The notes under the pieces are model-generated. The model saw nothing but the letters and a program-made list of their open reading frames with translations, was not told the origin of the DNA and did no database searches. A DNA stretch of 64,000 nucleotides. It comes from Epichloe hybrida (taxonomy: Eukaryota > Ascomycota > Sordariomycetes > Hypocreales > Clavicipitaceae). The stretch lies in the NCBI GenBank assembly GCA_019022495.1, contig JAFEKR010000052.1:213359-277358 (forward strand). The letters run 5' to 3'. Position numbers and translations under genes: made by a program. Each line of letters starts with the position of its first letter. The first letter of the stretch is position 1. Shown in pieces: positions 57,417 through 64,000 of this stretch.

Positions 57417-58624
57417 ATGCGCTGCACTTCTCTTCTCGCCCCCCTGCTCGTCGCTGTGCCTGCTTTGGCGATACGTGAACTCGCCGATGACGACCTTCGC
57501 AACATCCCCTCTCCCGGAGACGACTTCGATATCCATAAGGGCAAGCTCCTAGCTCCCATCCTGATCCCCCGCGTGCCCGGCACCCCCGGAAACGTCAATG
57601 TCCAGCAGCATTTTGTCGACTTCTTCAAGTATTCTCTGCCAAAATGGGAATTGACGTGGCAGAATTCGACGCAAAAGACGCCGATCAGCAAAGGACTTCC
57701 CTTCTCCAACCTCGTCTTTCGACGCGACCCACCCGGCTCCCGCCCCGGTGACGTGTCGCGATTGACACTCGTGGCACACTTTGACAGCCTGGCTGATCCC
57801 CCGGGATTCATCGGTGCCATCGACTCTGCTGCTCCTTGCGCCATGCTGATGCACGTCGCGAGGAGCATTGACGAGGCACTGACGGCGAAATGGAACAAGA
57901 CCGAGGAGGAGGAGCAAGACGACGACGGGTTGGACGAGAAGCACGGTGTGCAAATATTGTTCTTGGATGGGGAAGAGGCGTTTGTGAAGTGGTCTGCTAC
58001 CGATTCTCTCTATGGAGCGAGGTATGTTTGATACTGCTCACGTCGATTTGATACATGGCGAACTGACCCGATGCTCGCCGCCACAGATCTCTTGCTGCAG
58101 AGTGGGAGTCACAGTATCATACACCGACATCCCTTCACCGTACCCCTCTGGACTCAATCAGCCTCTTCGTCCTGCTGGATTTGCTTGGGACCGCTGAACC
58201 GAGCGTACCATCATACTTTTCGCCTACGCACTGGACATACCAAAGCATGGCTGCCCTGGAAAAACGCATGCGACATCTCAACTTACTCGAATCGAAGCCC
58301 GATAAACCCTTTCTGTGGGATTCCCAAAAGGAAGCCGAGCAGTTCCATCACTCAGGCATTGAGGACGATCATATTCCCTTCATGCTTCGCGGCGTAGACG
58401 TACTTCACATTATTCCGTCACCTTTTCCTTTTGATATATGGCACAAGATGGCCGACGACGGAGAGCATTTGGACTTGCCCACGGTAAGAGACTGGGCCAA
58501 GATTGTAACCGCATTCACGGCAGAGTGGCTGGATTTAGGCAATCATCTACCGAAAAGGGTTCCTTTGGCTGAGCCGCGGAGTGAAAGTTGGGGATCGACA
58601 TTTGGCAAGAGGTCGGAATTGTAG
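57417..58624 (+). CDS. Secreted M28-family glutaminyl-peptide cyclotransferase-like protein
   Basis: Two exons, 57417-58021 and 58087-58624 (intron GTATGT...CACAG), encode 380 residues. The signal peptide MRCTSLLAPLLVAVPALA starts at the ATG chosen. Zinc-site motifs of the QC/M28 fold: LVAHFDS (about 121), IGAIDSAAPCAML, ILFLDGEEAF (about 185) and the C-terminal VDVLHIIPSPFPFDIWH (about 309). Fungal and plant-type members cyclise N-terminal Gln to pyroglutamate on secreted proteins. It is probably located in the secretory pathway or ER. True aminopeptidase activity is less likely because the metal ligands and the length follow the QC pattern. An in-frame upstream extension is Cys/His-rich 5' UTR and was not used. 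Confidence 0.88.
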
Positions 58625-59052
58625 GCATTATGTGATGATTGCAACATGAGCGCATGCTTTTTTGATGATGGTATGGCGGCAGGGCTACGATATATTCATG
58701 TGGAAGCTTGGGAGCGTCTTGGGAGCGTAGACCAGATGGCGATTCAGCTGTTAGGTTACGATTTTATTTTATTTTCGGTCATGACACAATGCTACTTGTC
58801 CAAGGAAACAAGAAATACATGTTTATCCTTGTGTGTTTCGTGACGGGGCTTGCCAATGAACAGCGTACAGTTTGCGCTCACAATTGGTACTGTAGGTTGT
58901 GCTCGCCCGGCCAATCAGCTCCGCCCTCTCGCAACCACGTATCCCCAAGCTCCTGGGTAGCTGTCCTCTTTCAAGCAACGAGCGAAGCGAAGCGACGACG
59001 ACGACTCTCGCCAGCAACAAGCACCACGACCACGACGACCACCACTACCACG
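58625..59052. other. Intergenic region
   Basis: 428 bp containing the 3' UTR of the cyclase-like gene and the promoter of the ribophorin II gene, with a CGACGACGACGA-type run at its end. No gene supported. Confidence 0.5.
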
Positions 59053-60183
59053 ATGCGCATCTCCATAGCTTCGACGGTAATTGCTTTGGCAGGGGCTGCT
59101 CGTGCTGCATCAGTCTGGACTTTCTCCGATGCCTCTGTATCAGTCGGCAAGGCCTCCGAGAAGGCGGTTGAGAAGTAAGAAGCCAATCACGCACCTTTGA
59201 CAGCGGTGATGTGAGGACCAAAGTCAGCAATTGCACGGGCTCGCTAATTTCCGTCTCTCTGTGCAGATTCACCAGCACGAACCGAGTCAAGAAGACAATT
59301 ACTCTGGGTCACCAGGAGACACTCAAGGTGTCATTAACTACGAAGGAGGGCTCCACGGCCAAGAGGCCGCATCAGGCGTTCCTCGTTGTCAGAGAGGCGT
59401 CGGGCCTGGAAGCACCATTTCCACTCACCATCAGCGAGTCTGGAAAGGCTGTAGTGCAAATCGTATGTCCGCAAAAAAAAAAAAAAACAGCCATATCCAA
59501 GGGCCGCTGGCTCGAGTGACGTGATGCAGCTGACCAGCCTGTGATGCAATTCAGTCTCAGAAGGACCTCCCCGCCCAGTTGCTCTCCTCGCAGCTCCCCC
59601 TCGAGGCCAGCCTCATTCTCGGCTCCACCGGCTCAGCAAAGGGCTCTGTCACGCCTGTGTTCGACATTGAGGTCAAGATGGACCCGGGCCATCCGACGCC
59701 AAGCAGCCCGGCGGCGCCTCTGCGGTACGGCAAGCTGGGAGAGATTCATCACATCTTCGGGGCTGATCCCAAGAACCCGCCCAAGATTGTGTCGCTTGTT
59801 TTTGCGCTGGCTGTTCTGGCCACCGTGCCCGCTCTGTTTATCGGGGTAAGCAAGCCACCAAGTTTTTTTTTTCTTATAACTCGAACGATGGATGGTCAAA
59901 TATCTGGGCAAGTATTCCAGGCGTGCTGCTAATGGATCATCAGTGGACCGTACTCGGCGGCAACTTGTCCCATGCCTCAAAGGCCATGGGCAAAGCGCCG
60001 CTCTCTCACGCGCTCTTCTTCGGCTCCATTGTGGCCATGGAGGGCGTCTTCTTCCTGTACTATAGCGCCTGGAACTTGTTCCAGACGCTGCCTGTGATGG
60101 GTCTTGTCGCTACTGTTGCGTTTTTCAGCGGCACGAGAGCCCTTGGTGAGGTGCAGGGTCGACGACTGGCTGGAGAGCGATGA
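59053..60183 (+). CDS. SWP1: Oligosaccharyltransferase subunit ribophorin II / SWP1
   Basis: Four exons: 59053-59174, 59267-59462, 59555-59845, 59944-60183, in frame to 282 residues. Signal peptide MRISIASTVIALAGAARA, then a luminal domain (LGHQETLKVSLTT, HQAFLVVRE) and a membrane region in the last third: KIVSLVFALAVLATVPALFIGW, then HALFFGSIVAMEGVFFLYYSAWNLFQ and VMGLVATVAFFSG. Sequence and topology are those of ribophorin II/Swp1 of the ER oligosaccharyltransferase that N-glycosylates nascent proteins. Shorter than animal ribophorin II, as is normal in fungi. Intron 2 contains a run of A; all four junctions use GT-AG. Confidence 0.93.
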
Positions 60184-60875
60184 GTTGTCACCTTTGCATG
60201 CACTGCAAGTGAAGATGAGTTGAAGGGGGAAACGGACGCATTGACTGTATCACGCTGAGTCAATGGCCACGTTCATGGGAGGATTTCTTTCACCTGGGCG
60301 CGCGAGCGATGGGGATGGGGAAAAAGGCATATGCCGTCAATGTACAATACGAAACAAAAGGTCTATGTATGCCGACTTGAAGAGCTGTCAGCGTAGAAGT
60401 ACTCGAGACTTGTCCTAGGCATGTGAAATGGAATGGTGACACCAACACCAGCTGAATCCCCGATGATGCCGAATGACGGAGCTAGAATGTGACTGGTGAA
60501 GAGAAGTGACTCGCTAATATAATTATATGATTTATATGAAAAGGTCCTTTCGCCTAATATGGCTGGCTACCCACGGACGAATATTATGTCAAGCTCGTCG
60601 TTCTAATCCAGCTAGCCAGAGGTCAAAGCCATCATTTAATCAATGGCTCCAGGTCACATGCTAGCCACATGCCTCGGCAACAGGCCAGGCCGGCCTTTGT
60701 CAATCGTAGCACGAAACAGCTTCAACGTCGGCATCTGCGACTCCCCCCATCCAGCCCTTCACTCTCAGACAATTCACGACGCGGCTCGTTGTCTGCATTC
60801 CACGATGGCAGAAAGGCAAGTCGGCTCATTCAAGTTTTTTTTGCACGACACCCTTTTGATTCAGTAGGACTCCCA
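60184..60875. other. Intergenic region SWP1 / hydrolase
   Basis: 692 bp. The open frame of the downstream hydrolase continues upstream to 60669 without a stop, so part of this could be coding (an N-terminal extension or an unseen exon). Otherwise AT-rich with nothing recognisable. Confidence 0.45.
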
Positions 60876-62099
60876 ATGGAAGCTGACGGGGGGAATGTTG
60901 GCAGCGCGCTTAGGTTTCCTTCGATCGAGGAAACCATGAGGCATCCGGCGTACCGGTCCGCCGTGTGGGCTCTCGAGCCTCATTCGCATGGCAAGCTGGC
61001 TGTTGCGAGGGACAGGGGTGGGCCGACGGATATATACTGGGAGGTTCACGGGTCGGGACCTACCAAGCTGGTTGTACGTCGTTTTGCTTGTCCGTTTTGC
61101 TTGTCCCCCTTTGCTTGTGTCCCTCTGGAATTCCACAAAGGGACTAACGTTTTGTTGCGAGGGAAAACGCGCGCCCAGCTCCTCATGGGCCTGGGCGGAA
61201 CACTGACGTCGTGGCAAATCCAAACGCTCTACTTTGGACACAGGCACGCCGACACGTACTCGGTGCTCGTCATGGACAACCGCGGCATCGGGCGCAGCGA
61301 CAAGCCCCTCGGCAGGTACACGACGTCGTCGATGGCGCGCGACGTGGTCGAGCTCATGGACCACGTCGGCTGGGCGGCGCCGCGCCAGATCAACCTCGTG
61401 GGCATCTCGATGGGCGGCATGGTGGCCCAGGAAGTGGCCTGCCTGGTGCCGGGCCGCGTGCAGTCGCTCTCCCTGCTGTGCACGTCGTCGCGCGTCGAGA
61501 GCGGCGCCGACAAGTCGCTCGTCGCGTCGGCCTGGGGCCGCCTCAGGCTCTTCCGCCCCTTCAAGTCCGAGGGCCGGGACATCGAGGCCATGGCCACGAG
61601 CATCTTCACGCCCGACTTCCTCGCCGCGCCCGACACCGCCTGCGACCCCCTCCCCTCGCCCGCCACCACGCCCATGTGCGGCCCTGCCCCTGCCGAGAAC
61701 ACCACCGCCCCCGACGGCGGCGACGGCGAGTACCCGCGCTTCGCCTCCAACTTCCAGCGCTTCCAGGCCCTCGAGCTGCACAAGCGCCGCGCCCCCGGCC
61801 ACTTCACCAGGCTGGGCTTCTTCTGCCAGCTCATGGCCGCCGCCGGCCACTGCAAGACGCCCGCCCAGCTGGCCGCCATGGCCGACGAGGTCGGCCGGGA
61901 CAGGATCCTCGTCATGCACGGCACCAGGGATGAGATGCTGGTCGTGCGCAACGGGGAGCGCCTGATCCGCGCGCTCGAGCCGGCCGCCGCCATGGTTGTC
62001 GACGGCCTGGGCCACGCGCCTATTTTCGAGAGGGCCGCCTGGTTCAACGACTTGCTGCACGAGAAGCTGGGCGCCTGGGCCAAGTTGGACTTGACTTGA
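60876..62099 (+). CDS. Alpha/beta hydrolase
   Basis: Two exons, 60876-61073 and 61179-62099 (intron GTACGT...CCCAG), give 372 residues. The family start FPSIEETMRHPAYRSAVWALEP leads to IYWEVHGSGPTKLV, LLMGLGGTLTSWQIQT, VMDNRGIGRSDKPLGRYTT, the nucleophile elbow GISMGGM, the acid in VMHGTRDEM and the His in VDGLGHAP. A cytosolic serine hydrolase with unknown substrate. A low-complexity Pro/Ala/Glu insertion (PAENTTAPDGGDGE) lies in the cap. Third-position GC is very high in exon 2, creating a long spurious antisense frame. Start codon uncertain; a 69-codon N-terminal extension from 60669 is open. Confidence 0.85.
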   Translation: MEADGGNVGSALRFPSIEETMRHPAYRSAVWALEPHSHGKLAVARDRGGPTDIYWEVHGSGPTKLVVRRFACPFCLSPFACVPLEFHKGTNVLLRGKTRAQLLMGLGGTLTSWQIQTLYFGHRHADTYSVLVMDNRGIGRSDKPLGRYTTSSMARDVVELMDHVGWAAPRQINLVGISMGGMVAQEVACLVPGRVQSLSLLCTSSRVESGADKSLVASAWGRLRLFRPFKSEGRDIEAMATSIFTPDFLAAPDTACDPLPSPATTPMCGPAPAENTTAPDGGDGEYPRFASNFQRFQALELHKRRAPGHFTRLGFFCQLMAAAGHCKTPAQLAAMADEVGRDRILVMHGTRDEMLVVRNGERLIRALEPAAAMVVDGLGHAPIFERAAWFNDLLHEKLGAWAKLDLT

Positions 62100-62419
62100 T
62101 CGTGCGTCGTGGCACTGTCAGCTGTGTACTTGTGCCATCGAAGGCGGTGCTTCGTTTACCTGTCATGTAGCCTTAGGACTTCACTCGCTGACTCGTAGCG
62201 TACAAGTTGAAAGAATGACTATTTTCTCGCAAGCCCTTGCCACCTGTCTTCTAAACCCTTACTAATGTATAAGGCGCTGTGCGCAATGACGTGGCCCATA
62301 GGGCAGGCGCGGCGGCAGGTCTTAAGTAATTATAAGGTGCAATGTTGGCAGCGGCTAGCATTGACGGATCTTTTGGTCTATTAGGGAATTCTAGCAAGCC
62401 TTCTGGTTCTTACATGATG

Positions 62420-62556
62420 TCTTCTAAACCCTCAACACCGTCTTCTGAACCCTCACCACTGTCTTCTAAGCTCTTCTCACCATCTTCTAAGCCCTCACCA
62501 CCGTCTTCTGAGCCCTCACCACCCATCTTCTAAGCCCTCACCACCGTCTTCTACCC
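62420..62556. repeat. 21-bp minisatellite (TCTTCTAAGCCCTCACCACCG), about 6.5 copies
   Basis: Degenerate 21-bp units. The unit is a multiple of three and keeps a frame on both strands (SSKPSPP on plus, EDGGEGL on minus), so it may be the remnant of a coding repeat. Confidence 0.88.
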
Positions 62557-62804
62557 CCTGAGCAGCCCGCTCTGCACGCGCAGTAGCTTCTTCTACTGCT
62601 TCATGGACTCGTCGAGCCGCTTCCGTGGCCTCAATATTGGCTAGCTGTAGTGGCGAATCAAAGCCATGATCCGTAATCCAAGACTCCATAAACGTGCTAG
62701 GCAAGTAACATCGACTTTCGCATGTAGCGCCCTAGTGTTGGAATAGGGCGCTGGGTATAGAACTTCGCCCATGTATCCTCCTATCCCCCCCGATTGACGC
62801 ACCC

Positions 62805-62927
62805 AGAAAATATTGCCCACAATGTGACTTGGTTTCTTCGTTGACTGTCGTGTGCCATGTGCATTGGTATACAAATGGCACAACACCTTCGCCTTGAGAC
62901 CAAGCAACATTGTGGGCAATATTTTCT
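62805..62927. repeat. Foldback: 21-bp perfect inverted arms, partly paired interior
   Basis: Bases 62805-62825 are the exact reverse complement of 62907-62927. Pairing continues imperfectly inward (CTTGGT, then TGTGCCAT with ATGGCACA), leaving a small loop near GCATTGGTATAC, so nearly the whole 123 nt can form one hairpin. Confidence 0.85.
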
Positions 62928-63479
62928 CCCTTCACCTCGAACAGACGGCTTCCCGGGAGGGATGGGAGGATATACCTGGGCGGGCGCCCCAATAAGAGGG
63001 GGCGTTTGTACAGCAACCCCTCTGGTGCAAGGAGCATCCCTTTGCTAGAGAAGCGGTTTAGATATCCGCTACTAGGCACTGATCTGTATGAGAGAATATA
63101 ATGTGTTAGATCAGTCTAGTATCATGATTTCCAGCTATTTGCTTAGCTATAAGGAGGGTTCTTGCATTACCTTTGGATCTGCTTCCTCCGGTGTTCGCTG
63201 CGCTGCTAGAAATAGCTCGTAGAATAATCCTAGTATTCTTCAGGCCATCCTGTGATGATCCAGGCTTTGCCTAGACCTGCCTAGACCTAGCAATATAGGT
63301 GTCAATTGAACAAGTAAATGTTGGCTTGTTCAATGCGTATTCCTTTGTTGTCGTGACCTGGCGCAATTGAATCGGGCACATGACCCGTACGTGTGGGCGC
63401 TGACATCCGCGATGGCCCTCATCCCATAGAGATCGAGAGGCATCTTGTAGTGTACCCTTTCATGTCAGGAGCATGAAGA

Positions 63480-63510
63480 CAGAGAGGGCAGAGAGGGCAG
63501 AGAGGGCAGG
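63480..63510. repeat. 10-bp tandem repeat (AGAGAGGGCA x3)
   Basis: Three consecutive copies in otherwise unremarkable sequence. Confidence 0.9.
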
Positions 63511-63920
63511 GTATAAGGGAGGTGTCAAGGTGCAGATATTGGAGATGGTTTATTCCCATTTGTGCGAGCTATTGTGGGTATAATCCCACGTCACGTGCTG
63601 TGTCTGCAGGAGGACGCCCCAAGCTGTGACAAGTGGGCTCCAAAGACAAACTACATAGGGAAAGCGGCGGATGCACATTTAATTTTTGACAGATACATAT
63701 CGTGTTTAGCGTGTTTCGAGCTCCAATGCTGAGAGGTGCTGGCCGGCAATAAAGTGGAGAACCCGCAGCCTCCAAAGTCCACAGCCGCCAATAGTAAATT
63801 CCCCAACGATGCATCGCAACAACCCATCGATAATCCCACCTGGTATTCATCGTCATTCCCAACCACAGCATCGCCAACATCACAGCCAAAATAGCACATC
63901 CGCCACCTCCACCACCCCCA

Positions 63921-63959
63921 ATGCCAGACCACCTGCCCTCATCCTTCGACTCAGACGAG
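63921..63959 (+). CDS. Possible first exon of a gene continuing beyond the window
   Basis: ATG in good context (CCCCCAATG) opens MPDHLPSSFDSDE, followed at once by a consensus donor GTACGT (63959-63964). Read without splicing, the frame stops at 63980. If real it is a short phase-2 first exon. The downstream gene is not visible, so this is weak. Confidence 0.25.
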
Positions 63960-64000
63960 TACGTACCACCCACCAAGTGATATCCCGCACCCACAAGCTC

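Larger units (their letters stand above)
62100..63920. other. Repeat-rich terminal intergenic region
   Basis: 1.8 kb with a 21-bp minisatellite (62420-62556), a 123-nt foldback (62805-62927) and a 10-bp triple repeat (63480-63510). Several open frames lack family motifs. Possibly a decayed mobile element, but nothing diagnostic (no transposase, integrase or RT motif) is visible. Confidence 0.5.

Noticed and set aside
60861..62060. A 399-codon open frame antisense to the hydrolase
   Set aside because: It mirrors the GC-rich third positions of the hydrolase exon, has no domain and is His/Gly/Arg/Ala-biased; the sense frame shows all hydrolase motifs.
62100..63920. Intact transposon
   Set aside because: No transposase, integrase or reverse-transcriptase motif, no long terminal repeats and no clear target duplication; only a foldback and minisatellites are seen.

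Overview
The window is nuclear DNA of a filamentous ascomycete, most likely a sordariomycete and perhaps Hypocreales. The evidence is compact genes with short GTAAGT/GTACGT..YAG introns, fungal-specific families (DUF3112 seven-TM protein, GPI-anchored DUF7707-type protein, non-reducing PKS, DMATS-type prenyltransferase, scytalone dehydratase), and core eukaryotic genes in fungal form. The genus cannot be fixed from the sequence alone. Exon boundaries were derived by hand from frame continuity and splice consensus.

Layout. 0-5.5 kb: tail of an unidentified gene, then VTA1 (ESCRT), an MPD1-like ER disulfide isomerase and the exosome subunit RRP41. 5.9-26.6 kb: an accessory, secondary-metabolism-like island holding scytalone dehydratase, a tetrahydroxynaphthalene-reductase-like SDR, an ABBA/DMATS aromatic prenyltransferase divergent from it, a DUF3112 membrane protein, a complete 2173-residue non-reducing PKS (SAT-KS-AT-PT-ACP-ACP-TE), a decayed gene with RIP-like stops, and a secreted-type GMC oxidoreductase. 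27.6-63 kb: core genes again: SNU114, ERG10-type thiolase, CDP-alcohol phosphotransferase, a GPI-anchored cysteine-rich protein, PX protein YPT35, an IQM-like IQ protein, a SAS4-domain protein, TAF2, SIN3, a glutaminyl-cyclase-like M28 protein, the ribophorin II/SWP1 subunit and an alpha/beta hydrolase. The last 1.9 kb is repeat-rich and ends in a possible first exon.

How the genes may work together. The PKS has every domain needed to make and release an aromatic polyketide of the naphthalene or naphthopyrone type. The SDR and scytalone dehydratase are the classical reduction/dehydration pair of DHN-melanin. The prenyltransferase and GMC oxidase do not belong to that pathway. The most interesting reading is a melanin-derived but prenylated and oxidised product: a gene cluster combining melanin-type tailoring with an aromatic prenyltransferase. 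Supporting details are the shared divergent promoter of SDR and prenyltransferase, a duplicated bZIP-type site between the DUF3112 gene and the PKS, departures from the melanin enzymes at one scytalone-dehydratase position (Ser to Ala) and at the SDR C-terminus, and flanking by essential genes on both sides.

Other points: a short diverged copy of part of RRP41 lies in the island; the 9-mer TACGGAGTA/TACTCCGTA recurs eight times in non-coding DNA; there is a 123-nt foldback at 62.8 kb; and several minisatellites occur, some inside coding exons.
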